A stretch of 64,000 nucleotides of DNA. Origin: Rhizobacter sp. AJA081-3. Lineage in GTDB: Bacteria > Pseudomonadota > Gammaproteobacteria > Burkholderiales > Burkholderiaceae_C. The notes under the pieces are model-generated. The model searched no databases, was not told where the DNA came from, and saw only the letters and a list, made by a program, of their open reading frames with translations. Location of the stretch: assembly GCF_017795745.1 (NCBI RefSeq), contig NZ_CP059067.1, positions 992,001-1,056,000 on the forward strand, given 5' to 3'. Made by a program: the position numbers and the translations under genes. The stretch's first letter is position 1. Every line of letters starts with the position of its first letter. Positions 45,396-54,299 of the stretch are shown here, piece by piece.

Positions 45396-46274
45396 ATGCA
45401 GATCGGATTCATCGGGCTGGGCATTATGGGCGCGCCGATGGCGGGCCACTTGCGAGCGGCAGGGCACGAGCTGTTCGTGCACACGCGCAGCAAGGTACCT
45501 GCGGCGCTCACCGATGCGGGCGCGGTCGCCTGCAGCTCGGCGAAGGACGTGGCGCAGCGTGCCGACATCGTCTTCACGATGGTGCCGGACACGCCGGACG
45601 TGGAGAAGGTGCTGTTCGGCGAGAGCGGGGTGGCAGCGGGGCTGAGCAAGGGCAAGACGGTGGTGGACATGAGCTCCATCTCGCCGATCGAGACCAAGGC
45701 GTTTGCCAAGCGGATCAACGAGCTGGGCTGCGACTACCTGGATGCACCGGTGTCCGGCGGCGAAGTCGGCGCCAAGGCGGCCAGCCTGACCATCATGGTG
45801 GGCGGCCCGCAGGCGGCGTTCGACAAGGTGCTGCCCCTCTTCCAGCTGATGGGCAAGAACATCACCCTGGTGGGCGGCAACGGCGACGGGCAGACCACCA
45901 AGGTGGCCAACCAGATCATCGTGGCGCTGAACATCGCCGCGGTGGGCGAGGCGCTGGTGTTCGCGAGCAAGGCCGGGGCCGACCCGGCCAAGGTGAGGCA
46001 GGCGCTGATGGGCGGCTTCGCCGCCAGCCGGATCCTCGAGGTGCATGGCGAGCGCATGATCAAGCGCACCTTCAACCCGGGCTTCCGCATCGCGCTGCAC
46101 CAGAAGGACCTGAACCTGGCGCTGCAGGGCGCCAAGGCGCTGGGCGTGAGCCTGCCGGGCACGGCCAACGTGGCGCAGCTGATGCAGGCCTGCGCGGCGC
46201 ACGGAATGCAGGACCAGGACCACTCGGCACTGGTGCGCGCGCTGGAATTGCTGGCCAGACACGACATCGCCTGA
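45396..46274 (+). CDS. garR: tartronate semialdehyde reductase
   Basis: 292-residue beta-hydroxyacid dehydrogenase that reduces the tartronate semialdehyde made by GarL to D-glycerate. It has GLGIMGAPMA, DAPVSGGEVGAKAASL and the catalytic Lys in QTTKVANQ. It is a paralogue of glxR (29732-30640): the last three quarters are nearly identical in DNA, while residues 1-60 differ (this copy lacks the TTTPL leader and has its own 15-60 segment). It closes the plus-strand aldarate operon. No glycerate kinase gene follows. Confidence 0.95.
   Translation: MQIGFIGLGIMGAPMAGHLRAAGHELFVHTRSKVPAALTDAGAVACSSAKDVAQRADIVFTMVPDTPDVEKVLFGESGVAAGLSKGKTVVDMSSISPIETKAFAKRINELGCDYLDAPVSGGEVGAKAASLTIMVGGPQAAFDKVLPLFQLMGKNITLVGGNGDGQTTKVANQIIVALNIAAVGEALVFASKAGADPAKVRQALMGGFAASRILEVHGERMIKRTFNPGFRIALHQKDLNLALQGAKALGVSLPGTANVAQLMQACAAHGMQDQDHSALVRALELLARHDIA
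45840..46237 (+). repeat. 398-bp near-identical copy shared with glxR
   Basis: Direct-repeat partner of 30191-30588, 15,649 bases away and in the same orientation. Three silent differences (45938, 46067, 46094). It lies entirely inside garR; no terminal repeats or transposase are associated with it. Confidence 0.93.
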
Positions 46275-46396
46275 GCCCGCTCAAGGGCCGTGCAACGCGG
46301 TGGCGTGGCACGCAGGCCTATTGATCCACCGCAAGACGCCTGTCAAGGGGGCGAGACACAGTCCACTCCATCGAGAACCACATCCGGGGACTGCGC

Positions 46397-47173
46397 TTGG
46401 ACACCCACACCACCAGCAGCGGCACCTCCGCCCGGCCCGTGCGGGCCATGCGGCCGCGCCGAATCGCACCGGGTTCGATCCCGGCGCCAGCGGCGGGCGG
46501 CGCCGCGTTCTGGACGGCCGTGCTCGGCCCGCCGGCCTTGCCGGTCGAGATCCTCTCTGCCTTGCAGGAGATGGCGCAGGTGCGAGAGCTGCCTGCGGGC
46601 AGCCTGCTCGTCTCCAGCCGTGAACAGGCCCGCGACCTGTGCCTGCTTGCCCGCGGCGACGCGGCGCTGGGGACCGCGCCCGACGACGGGCCGTTCCAGC
46701 CCGAACGCAGCCTGCAGGGGCCGGCCTGGATCGACGCCAGCAGCGCCTGGCTCGGCGGCACGCCGGCGCAGGACGCGATGGCGCTGTCCGACGTGCAGGT
46801 GGTGACGCTGCCGCGCGCCGAGGTGCAATCGCTGCTGCAACGCTACCCCGAACTCGGCCGGCGCATCGTCGTGACGCTTGCGCAACAGGTTCACTCGCTC
46901 ACGATGGCGACCCACGACCTGATGCACAAGGACGCCGAAGGCCGCTTTGCCGCTTGGTTGTTGCAGCGCTGCGCCAGCGAAGCGGGCAGCGATGGCTCGA
47001 TCACCGTGGCGCTCAGCGAACGCAAGCGCGACATCGCGTCGCAGCTCGCGATCACGCCCGAGACCTTGTCGCGTCTGCTGCGCCAGCTCAGCCGCAAGGG
47101 CCTGATCTACGTGATGGGCTACACCGTCAAGGTGCTGGACGTCGCGGCGCTGCGCCTGCTCGCCGAAGCCTGA
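46397..47173 (+). CDS. Crp/Fnr-family transcriptional regulator
   Basis: 258-residue protein with a poorly conserved cyclic-nucleotide-binding-like beta barrel (residues about 40-150), a dimerisation helix (VVTLAQQVHSLTMATHDLMHK) and a Crp-type winged helix (RDIASQLAITPETLSRLLRQLSRKG). The Cys cluster of Fnr is absent, so it does not hold the oxygen-sensing 4Fe-4S centre. The start is a TTG behind GGGGA. Its 3' end overlaps xdhC on the other strand by about 55 bases. The regulatory target is unknown; xdh and garR are its neighbours. Confidence 0.85.
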   Translation: MDTHTTSSGTSARPVRAMRPRRIAPGSIPAPAAGGAAFWTAVLGPPALPVEILSALQEMAQVRELPAGSLLVSSREQARDLCLLARGDAALGTAPDDGPFQPERSLQGPAWIDASSAWLGGTPAQDAMALSDVQVVTLPRAEVQSLLQRYPELGRRIVVTLAQQVHSLTMATHDLMHKDAEGRFAAWLLQRCASEAGSDGSITVALSERKRDIASQLAITPETLSRLLRQLSRKGLIYVMGYTVKVLDVAALRLLAEA

Positions 47174-47997
47174 GCCTCGGCGCCGGCGGGCTCGCAGGCG
47201 GCACTCGCCGCCTGCAGCAGTTGCGCCACCACGGACGCGGCGATCACCTCGGGCTCCTTGCCCACGATGCCGGGCACGCCGATCGGGCAGGTCAGGCGCG
47301 CGATCGCCTCGGCGGGGATGCCGCGTTCCTCGAAGCGGTGGATGAAGCGCGCGCGTTTCGTCTGTGATCCGATCAAGCCGAAGAAGCCGAAGTCGCCGCG
47401 GCGCAGGATCGCCTCGGCGATGCGCAGGTCGAGGTCGTGCCGGTGCGTGAGCACGAGGTAGAAGGCGCCGCGCGGCGCCTCGCGAACCTCGGCCTCGAGC
47501 GTGTCGACGCAGACCTTGCGCGTGTGAGCCGGCAGCATGCCGTCGGGCGGGAACTCGTCGTCGCGCTCGTCGATCCAGTCCACGCGTACGTTCAGCGGCG
47601 CGAGTGCGTTCACGATCGCCCGGCCGACGTGGCCGGCGCCATAGAGTTGCAGGTGAAAGCGTGGCGCGGCCAGCGGCCAGGCCGCGACGGACGCGGCGTC
47701 GAGCCGCGTGAAGCCCAGCGTCACCGCGCCACCGCAGCACTGGCCCAGCGCCGGGCCGAGCGGGTAGTGCGCCGACTGGGGGGTGGCGTCGCCCGCCGCG
47801 AGCAGGCGGCGCGCCCGCTCGATCGCCTTCAGCTCCAGGTGGCCGCCACCGATCGTGCCTTCGCAGCGCATGGTGCTCACCAGCATGCGCGTGCCCGCCT
47901 CGCGGGGTGCGGAGCCCAGCGCCTGGGTCACCTCCACCAGCACCGCCGGCGTGCCCTCGGCGAGCCAGCGGGCGGCGGTGTCTCGCAGGGACGCCAT
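47119..47997 (-). CDS. xdhC: xanthine dehydrogenase accessory protein XdhC
   Basis: 292-residue cytosolic chaperone that loads the sulfurated molybdenum cofactor into XdhB. It has the N-terminal GSAPREAGTRMLVS and GTIGGGHLE motifs, GQCCGGAVTLGF, and a Rossmann segment LYGAGHVGRAIV. The ATG at 47997 gives the family N-terminus (MASLRDTAARWL). It begins 4 bases after the xdhB stop, completing an xdhABC operon. Its C-terminal tail (about 20 Ala/Ser-rich residues) overlaps the convergent Crp/Fnr gene. Confidence 0.94.
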   Translation of the reverse strand: MASLRDTAARWLAEGTPAVLVEVTQALGSAPREAGTRMLVSTMRCEGTIGGGHLELKAIERARRLLAAGDATPQSAHYPLGPALGQCCGGAVTLGFTRLDAASVAAWPLAAPRFHLQLYGAGHVGRAIVNALAPLNVRVDWIDERDDEFPPDGMLPAHTRKVCVDTLEAEVREAPRGAFYLVLTHRHDLDLRIAEAILRRGDFGFFGLIGSQTKRARFIHRFEERGIPAEAIARLTCPIGVPGIVGKEPEVIAASVVAQLLQAASAACEPAGAEAQASASRRSAATSSTLTV

Positions 47998-48001
47998 CGC
48001 C

Positions 48002-50329
48002 TCAGCCCCGCTGCACGGCCGTGAGGGCGCGCAGGATGGATTCGCTGGTGGCCGGCGCGGCGAGCGGCGGGTCGACCCGGTGCCCGCCCACGGACGACAC
48101 CGCATCGCGAATCGCATAGAAGACCGAGAAGGGCAGCAGCAGCGGCGGCTCGCCGACCGCCTTGCTGCGGTGGATGCTGTCTTCGACGTTGTCGTTCTCG
48201 AACAGCTTCACGTTGAACACCGGCGGGCAGTCGTTGGCCGTCGGGATCTTGTAGGTGCTCGGGGCATGCGTCGTCAGCTTGCCGCTGACCGGGTGCCACA
48301 CCAGCTCCTCCATCGTCAGCCAACCCATGCCCTGGATGAAGGCGCCCCTCGACTGGCCGATGTCGATGGCCGGGTTGAGCGAGCGGCCCACGTCGTGCAG
48401 CACGTCGGCGCGCAGCAGCTTCCATTCGCCGGTCAGCGTGTCCACCAGCACCTCGCTGACCGCGGCGCCGTAGGCGAAGTAGTAGAACGGCCGGCCTTGC
48501 AGCTTCTCGCGGTCCCAGCTCAGGCCGGGGGTGGCGTAGAAGCCGTCGGACCAGAGCTGCACGCGGTCCTGGTAGGCCTGCGCCACCACGGCCGAGAAGG
48601 GCAGGCTGCGCCCATTCACTTCGACCTGGGCATTGGCGAAGCGCACCGACGCGGCGTCCCCGCCGTGGTGCGCGGCCGCGCAGGCGGCCAGGCGCTCGCG
48701 GATCTGTCGCGCAGCATCCTGCGCCGCCTTCCCGTTGAGGTCGCTGCCCGTCGAGGCGGCGGTCGCGGACGTGTTGGCCACTTTCTGCGTGTCGGTGGCG
48801 GTGACGCGCACCGACTCGAAGCGAACGCCCAGCTCGTGCGCCACCACCTGCGCCACCTTGGTGTTCAGGCCCTGGCCCATCTCGGTGCCGCCGTGGTTCA
48901 CCAGGATGGAGCCGTCGTTGTAGACATGCACCAGCGCCCCGGCCTGGTTGAAATGCTTGACGTTGAAGGAGATGCCGAACTTCACCGGCGTCAGCGCCAG
49001 GCCGCGCTTGAGCAGCGGGCTGGCGGCGTTGGACTTCGCGATGGCGGCCCGCCGGGCGCGGTAGTCGCTGGTCTTCTCCAGCTCGGCCACCAGTTCGTGG
49101 ATGACGTTGTCCTCGACCTTCTGTCCGTAGGGCGTGCTCTGCCCCTGACCGTAGAAGTTGACGCGCCGAACGTCCAGCGCATCCTTGCCGAGTGTCCGCG
49201 CCACGCTGTCAAGGATGTTCTCGATGGCGATGGCGCCCTGCGGGCCGCCGAAGCCGCGGAAGGCGGTGTTGCTCTGCGTGTTCGTCTTGCCCGAATAACC
49301 GTGCATGGCCACGTCAGGCAGCCAGTAGGCGTTGTCGAAGTGGCACAGCGCGCGCGTCATCACCGGGCCGGAAAGATCGGCCGAATGGCCGGCGCGCGAC
49401 ACCATGGTTACCTCGGCGCCGAGGATGCGGCCCGCGTCGTCGTAGCCCGCCTCGTACTCGTACCAGAAGCAGTGGCGCCGGCCGGTGATCAGGAAGTCGT
49501 CGTCGCGGTCCAGGCGCAGCTTGACGGGGCGGTTCAGCTTTCGGGCTGCCACCGCGGCGATGCAGGCGAAGGGCGCCGACTGCGACTCCTTGCCGCCGAA
49601 GCCGCCGCCCATGCGCCGGCACTCGACCTGCACGTGGTGCGCATGCAGCTTCAGTGCGTGCGCCACCAGGTGCTGCATCTCGCTGGGGTGCTGCGTCGAG
49701 CAGTGCACCAGCATGCCGTCGTCCTCTTTCGGGATGGCATAGCTGATCTGCCCCTCGAGGTAGAACTGTTCCTGCCCGCCGACGTCGAAGCTGCCCTTGA
49801 TGCGATGCGGTGCGCGCTCGATGGCCGATCGCGCCTCCCCGCGTTGCAGGTGCATGGGCGGCAGCACGTACTGGCCCTTCGCGTGCGCCTCCTGCGGCGT
49901 CAGCACGGCGGGCAACGTTTCGATCTGCATCACCGACTTGGCTTGCGCGGCGGCGCGGCGCGCGATGTCGCGCGTCGTCGCGATCACCGCGAACACCGGC
50001 TGGCCGAGGAAGCGCAGTTCGCCCTCGGCGAGGATCGGCTCGTCGTGCACGATCGAGCCGCAGTCGTTCGGGCCGGGGATGTCGGCGGCCGTCAGCACGG
50101 CCACCACGCCGGGCAGGGCGCGCAGGCCGTCGAGCGACAGGCTCTTCAGGGTGCCGTGCGCCACCGGCGACAGGCCGAGTGCGCAGTGCAGGGTGCCGGC
50201 GAGCTCGGGCAGGTCGTCGATGTAGGTGGCTTCGCCGGCCACGTGCAGGTGCGCCGACTCGTGCGGCCGGCCGATGCCGACCTGCGGCGTGGCAGTGGAG
50301 AGCAGGGCGGGAGCGATCGGCTTGTTCAT
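48002..50329 (-). CDS. xdhB: xanthine dehydrogenase, molybdopterin-binding subunit XdhB
   Basis: 775-residue large subunit that hydroxylates hypoxanthine and xanthine to urate at a molybdenum centre. Motifs include GRPHESAHLHVAGEATYIDDLPE at the start (substrate tunnel domain), RMGGGFGGKES, FRGFGGPQGA, GGTEMGQGLNTKVAQ and the C-terminal KAVGEPPLLL with the catalytic Glu. It lies between xdhA and xdhC with almost no spacing, and works as a heterodimer pair with XdhA. It is the bacterial two-subunit type. Confidence 0.96.
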   Translation of the reverse strand: MNKPIAPALLSTATPQVGIGRPHESAHLHVAGEATYIDDLPELAGTLHCALGLSPVAHGTLKSLSLDGLRALPGVVAVLTAADIPGPNDCGSIVHDEPILAEGELRFLGQPVFAVIATTRDIARRAAAQAKSVMQIETLPAVLTPQEAHAKGQYVLPPMHLQRGEARSAIERAPHRIKGSFDVGGQEQFYLEGQISYAIPKEDDGMLVHCSTQHPSEMQHLVAHALKLHAHHVQVECRRMGGGFGGKESQSAPFACIAAVAARKLNRPVKLRLDRDDDFLITGRRHCFWYEYEAGYDDAGRILGAEVTMVSRAGHSADLSGPVMTRALCHFDNAYWLPDVAMHGYSGKTNTQSNTAFRGFGGPQGAIAIENILDSVARTLGKDALDVRRVNFYGQGQSTPYGQKVEDNVIHELVAELEKTSDYRARRAAIAKSNAASPLLKRGLALTPVKFGISFNVKHFNQAGALVHVYNDGSILVNHGGTEMGQGLNTKVAQVVAHELGVRFESVRVTATDTQKVANTSATAASTGSDLNGKAAQDAARQIRERLAACAAAHHGGDAASVRFANAQVEVNGRSLPFSAVVAQAYQDRVQLWSDGFYATPGLSWDREKLQGRPFYYFAYGAAVSEVLVDTLTGEWKLLRADVLHDVGRSLNPAIDIGQSRGAFIQGMGWLTMEELVWHPVSGKLTTHAPSTYKIPTANDCPPVFNVKLFENDNVEDSIHRSKAVGEPPLLLPFSVFYAIRDAVSSVGGHRVDPPLAAPATSESILRALTAVQRG

Positions 50330-50330
50330 C

Positions 50331-51851
50331 TCAAGCCTCCTCGTGGGTCATGGCGGCGAACACGCTCGTGGCGCTGGCCGGCAGCGGGTCTTTCGTGCGT
50401 GTCTCGAGCCAGAAGCGCTGCAGCAGGTTGGCCGCCACCTGGGCGCGGTAGGCGGCGCTGGCGCGCATGTCGCTCAGCGGCTTGAAGTCTTCGGCCAGCG
50501 CCGCCTGCGCCGCCGCCACGCTGGCCTGCGACCAGGGCTGGCCGACCAGCGCCGCCTCGGCCGCCGCGGCGCGCTTGACCACCGCCGCCAGGCCGCCGAA
50601 GGCCAGCCGCACCGCGCTGACCGTGTCGCCGTCGAGCTCGATCGCGAGGCCGGCGCACAGCGCCGAGATGTCGCAGTCGAAACGCTTGCTGATCTTGTAG
50701 GCGCGCACCTGCCGGCGTGCCGGCAGCGCGGGGATCACCACGGCCTGCACGAACTCGCCCGGCTCGAGCCGGTTCTTCATGTAGTCGACGTAGAAATCGG
50801 GAAGCGGCATCCGCCGCACGCGCTGACCGCGGCGCAGTTCGATCTGCGCATCGAGCGCCATCAGCACCGGCGCGCTGTCGCCGATCGGCGAGCCGTTGGC
50901 GACGTTGCCGCCCATCGTGCCGGCATGGCGAATCGGCGGCGAGGCGAAACGCAGCCACACGTCGGTCAGCGCGGGCCAGCGCTGCGCCAGCGCGCGCCAG
51001 GCGGCTTCGAGCGAAGCGCCGGCGCCGATCCACAGGCCGCCCCGGCCGCCGGCATCGAGCGGCTCGATGCGCTTGAGCTCTGCCACCTCGCCGAGGTAGA
51101 CGATCTCGCCGAGTTCGCGGAACTGCTTGTTGACCCACAGGCCCACGTCGGTGGAGCCGGCGAGCAGCCGCGCATCGGGCTTGGCCTCGCGCAGACAGGC
51201 GAGTTCGTCCAGCGTCTTCGGCGCATGGAAGCCCGCGCCCTGCGCGTAGTGGAAGGTGCCCGGCGCTGCCAGGTCGCGCAGCGCCTTCACCACCGGCGCG
51301 GTGTCGAGCGTCGCCGCGGGCAGCTCGAACATGCGCTGCCCGGCGTCGAGGATGGGCCGGTAGCCGGTGCAGCGGCACAGGTTGCCCGAGAGTTCGTCGG
51401 CCAGTGCCTGCCGCGTCGGCACGCTGCCGGCAGCGCGGTGCTGCTCGTAGCAGGACCACATCGACATCACGAAGCCCGGCGTGCAGAAGCCGCATTGCGA
51501 GCCGTGGCACTCGACCATCGCCTGCTGCGTCGGGTGCAGCGCCTCGCCCGGCGCGATCGCCTTCACGTCCTCGACGCTGAACAGCGCCTTGCCGTCCAGC
51601 GTGGGCAGGAACTGGATGCAGGCGTTCACCGTCTGCAGCGTCAGGCCGCGCACCGCCTGCTTGTCGCCCGGCGCGGCGAGCGTGCCGATGACCACCGTGC
51701 AGGCGCCGCAATCGCCCTCGTTGCAGCCTTCCTTGGTGCCGGTGCAGCGCGCGTCTTCGCGCAGCCAGTCGAGCACGCTGCGGGTGGGGGCGGCGTCGGC
51801 CACTTCGACGACGCGGCCGCGGTGGAAGAAGCGGATCGGGCGGGTGTGCAT
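50331..51851 (-). CDS. xdhA: xanthine dehydrogenase, FAD/2Fe-2S subunit XdhA
   Basis: 506-residue small subunit carrying electrons from the molybdenum centre to NAD. The plant-type ferredoxin cluster is CNEGDCGACTVV, and the second 2Fe-2S cluster is CGFCTPGF with LCRCTGYRPI. The FAD domain begins near residue 190 (KPDARLLAGSTDVGLWV) with GGNVANGSPIGDSAPVL. It is the first gene of xdhABC and is divergent from a LysR gene across a 94-base region that contains CGTATACG. Confidence 0.96.
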   Translation of the reverse strand: MHTRPIRFFHRGRVVEVADAAPTRSVLDWLREDARCTGTKEGCNEGDCGACTVVIGTLAAPGDKQAVRGLTLQTVNACIQFLPTLDGKALFSVEDVKAIAPGEALHPTQQAMVECHGSQCGFCTPGFVMSMWSCYEQHRAAGSVPTRQALADELSGNLCRCTGYRPILDAGQRMFELPAATLDTAPVVKALRDLAAPGTFHYAQGAGFHAPKTLDELACLREAKPDARLLAGSTDVGLWVNKQFRELGEIVYLGEVAELKRIEPLDAGGRGGLWIGAGASLEAAWRALAQRWPALTDVWLRFASPPIRHAGTMGGNVANGSPIGDSAPVLMALDAQIELRRGQRVRRMPLPDFYVDYMKNRLEPGEFVQAVVIPALPARRQVRAYKISKRFDCDISALCAGLAIELDGDTVSAVRLAFGGLAAVVKRAAAAEAALVGQPWSQASVAAAQAALAEDFKPLSDMRASAAYRAQVAANLLQRFWLETRTKDPLPASATSVFAAMTHEEA

Positions 51852-51905
51852 GGCGCTCTCAGGACAGATGCGTTCGGCCGGACGGTACGCCCTTGCGCGG
51901 GCTTG

Positions 51906-51913
51906 CGTATACG
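51906..51913. promoter_or_regulatory. CGTATACG palindrome in the xdhA/LysR intergenic region
   Basis: An 8-bp palindrome sharing GTATAC with the two TGTATACA sites of the uraH/puuD region. It lies midway between the divergent xdhA and LysR starts. It may be a weaker site for the purine GntR protein or simply part of the LysR-controlled promoter; on its own the match is only suggestive. Confidence 0.3.
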
Positions 51914-51945
51914 ATCATGTGCATATTACCTATCATGGAACTCAT

Positions 51946-52938
51946 ATGGCACAGCGCGGCGATTTCGACAAGATCGAGCTCCATCTCATCCGGGTGTTGC
52001 AGACCTTGATCACCGAACGCAGCGTATCCCGGGCCGCCGTGCGATTGAACAGCACGCAGCCCGCCGTCAGCGCCCAGCTCAAGCGGCTGCGTGCGCTGAC
52101 GGGCGATCCGTTGCTGGTGCGTGCCGGCAACGGCATGACGCCCACCGAGACGGCCTTGCAACTCCTGGACCCGGCCAGCCGCCTGCTGCAGGATGCCGAC
52201 CGCCTGTTCAGCCCGCATTCGCGCCAGCGGTCCTTCGAGCCGGCGCACAGCGCGCTGACCTTCCGCATCGCCGCCAGCGACTACCTCGACCCGCTGTTCC
52301 TGCCCGAGCTGGTGGCGCACCTGCAGCGGCAGGCTCCGGGGGCCCGCCTCGAGCTGATGCCGCTGTCCGGCGCCTTCGACTACCGGCGCAGCCTGGCGCA
52401 GGGTGCCGTCGACCTGGTGATCGGCAACTGGCTCGAGCCGCCAGGCGAGCTGCACCTGGGCCGGCTGATGTCCGACGAGATCGTCTGCCTGGTCGGCGAG
52501 GACCACCCGGCCGCCCGGCTGAGCGCGCGCGCCTGGACCGCCGAGCGCTACCTCGAGTGCCAGCACGTGGCTCCGACGCCGCTGCATGCCAATGCCCCCG
52601 GCGTGATCGACGAGCACCTGGCTTCGCTGGGCGTGCGGCGCGACATCGTGGTGCGCACGGCGCACTTCAGCCTGATCCCGCTGATGGTGGCACAGAGCCT
52701 GCTGGTGCTGACCACCGGGCGCCTGTTCTGCTCGCGCTATGTCGACAGCCTGCCGGTGCGCATCGTGCGCTGCCCGGTGGCCTTCCCGCCCTTGACCTAC
52801 TACCAGCTCTGGCACGACCTGACCCACGCCTCCGCCGCCAACCGCTGGTTGCGCGAGCAGGTGCGCGAGGTGGCGCGCAACCTGTCCGGCCACGGCATGC
52901 TGCGGCGGCCGCGCGCACGCACCGAGGGCAAGGCATGA
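51946..52938 (+). CDS. LysR-family regulator, probably of xdhABC and guaD
   Basis: 330-residue LysR protein: winged helix at 1-70 (IRVLQTLITERSVSRAAVRLNSTQPAVSAQLKRL) and an effector domain resembling the NodD/NahR-like subgroup (FRIAASDYLDPLFLPELVAHLQ, DLVIGNW). The ATG overlaps no neighbour and the protein starts in the usual way. It is divergent from xdhABC, and its stop overlaps the start of guaD (ATGA), so regulator and guanine deaminase are co-translated. It probably responds to a purine such as xanthine or hypoxanthine (inference). Confidence 0.9.
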   Translation: MAQRGDFDKIELHLIRVLQTLITERSVSRAAVRLNSTQPAVSAQLKRLRALTGDPLLVRAGNGMTPTETALQLLDPASRLLQDADRLFSPHSRQRSFEPAHSALTFRIAASDYLDPLFLPELVAHLQRQAPGARLELMPLSGAFDYRRSLAQGAVDLVIGNWLEPPGELHLGRLMSDEIVCLVGEDHPAARLSARAWTAERYLECQHVAPTPLHANAPGVIDEHLASLGVRRDIVVRTAHFSLIPLMVAQSLLVLTTGRLFCSRYVDSLPVRIVRCPVAFPPLTYYQLWHDLTHASAANRWLREQVREVARNLSGHGMLRRPRARTEGKA

Positions 52939-54227
52939 CGGCGCGGGTCGCGATCTTCGGCGACCTGCTCGACTTCACGGCCGAACCGGCCTGGGGCGAG
53001 ACGCTGTCCAGCGCGGTGCGCTGGCGGCCGGCGCACTGGCTGCTGGTCGAAGGCGGGCGCATCGTCGCGGTGCAGGCCGATGCACCGGATGCGAGCTGGG
53101 AGCGGCACGACCACGCCGGCCGGCTGGTGCTGCCCGGCTTCATCGACACCCACGTGCACAGCCCGCAGCTCGACGTGATCGCCAGCTACGGCACCGAGTT
53201 GCTCGACTGGCTCAACACCTACACCTTCCCGGCCGAGCGGCGCTACGCCGATCCCGCGCAGGCGGAGGCCGGCGCGGCGCTCTTCCTCGACGCGCTGCTG
53301 GCGCACGGCACCACCTCGGCGGTGGTGTTCCCGACCGTGCACAAGGTGTCGGCCGACGCGCTGTTCGCCGCCGCCGCGCAGCGCGGCATGCGGCTGATCG
53401 CCGGCAAGGTGCTGATGGACCGCCACGCCCCCGACGGCCTGCGCGACGACGTGGTGCAGGCCGAGCGCGACTGCCGCGAGCTGATCGAGCGCTGGCACGG
53501 CCACGAGCGCCTGGCCTACGCAGTGACGGTGCGCTTCGCGCCCACCAGCTCGCCCGAACAGCTGGCCATGGCCGGGCGGCTGTGCGCGCAGGACCCGACG
53601 CTGTACATGCAGACCCACGTGGCCGAGAACCGTGCCGAGGTGCAATGGGTGCGCGAACTCTTCCCCGAGGCGCGCAGCTACCTCGACGTCTACGCGCGTG
53701 CCGGGCTGCTGCACCCGCGCAGCGTGCTGGCGCACGGCATCTGGCTCGACGACGCCGACCGTGCCGCGCTGCGCGACAGCGGCGCGCAGATCGCGCACAG
53801 CCCGTCGTCCAACCTGTTCCTCGGCAGCGGCCTGTTCGGCTGGCGCGCCGCGGAGGCGGCAGGTGTGGCGGTCAGCCTGGCCACCGACGTGGGCGGCGGC
53901 ACCAGCCTGTCGATGCTGCGCACCCTGGCCGACGCCTACAAGGTGCAGGCGATGGCCGGCGAGCGGTTGACGGCCTGGAAGGCGCTGCACGCCGCCACGC
54001 GTGGCGCGGCGCGCTCGCTCGGCCTGGGCGACGAGATCGGTTCGCTGGAGCCCGGCCGCCATGCCGACGTGGCGGTGTGGGACTGGGCCGTCGGCCCGGT
54101 GGCCGGGCGCCGCATGGCCGTCGCCCAGGCCTTGCACGAGCAGGTGTTCGCCTGGCTCACGCTCGGCGACGAGCGCAACCTCGCGGCGGCCTACGTGGCC
54201 GGCCGCCCCGCCTACCGCCGGAGCTGA
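52935..54227 (+). CDS. guaD: guanine deaminase (amidohydrolase superfamily)
   Basis: 430-residue zinc enzyme that deaminates guanine to xanthine, the XdhAB substrate. Metal and catalytic residues appear in DTHVHSPQLDVI, QTHVAENRAEV, LAHGIWLDD and ATDVGGGTSLSML; the opening RVAIFGDLLDFTAEP is characteristic of bacterial GuaD. Length is normal. It is translationally coupled to the LysR gene and followed by the Tsx-type channel gene after 72 bases, forming a purine salvage/catabolism block. Confidence 0.96.
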   Translation: MTARVAIFGDLLDFTAEPAWGETLSSAVRWRPAHWLLVEGGRIVAVQADAPDASWERHDHAGRLVLPGFIDTHVHSPQLDVIASYGTELLDWLNTYTFPAERRYADPAQAEAGAALFLDALLAHGTTSAVVFPTVHKVSADALFAAAAQRGMRLIAGKVLMDRHAPDGLRDDVVQAERDCRELIERWHGHERLAYAVTVRFAPTSSPEQLAMAGRLCAQDPTLYMQTHVAENRAEVQWVRELFPEARSYLDVYARAGLLHPRSVLAHGIWLDDADRAALRDSGAQIAHSPSSNLFLGSGLFGWRAAEAAGVAVSLATDVGGGTSLSMLRTLADAYKVQAMAGERLTAWKALHAATRGAARSLGLGDEIGSLEPGRHADVAVWDWAVGPVAGRRMAVAQALHEQVFAWLTLGDERNLAAAYVAGRPAYRRS

Positions 54228-54299
54228 GGCATGGAAATTGCGCTTCGGGCCTTCCGGCACCTTGCCGAATCCGTTTCACCCATCACACAAAGGACAACC

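Noticed and set aside
42475-45645. 1056-codon frame through the aldarate operon
   Set aside because: It overlaps four genes with clear families in the same direction but another frame.
30191-46237. Mobile element or IS pair as the cause of the glxR/garR repeat
   Set aside because: The repeat lies inside two homologous genes, with no terminal inverted repeats, target duplications or transposase.
46397-47173. Fnr-type oxygen sensor
   Set aside because: The N-terminal cysteine cluster needed for the 4Fe-4S centre is absent.
50226-54227. 1333-codon frame ending with guanine deaminase
   Set aside because: Only the last 431 codons are protein-like; the first 900 are antisense to xdhA and the LysR region.
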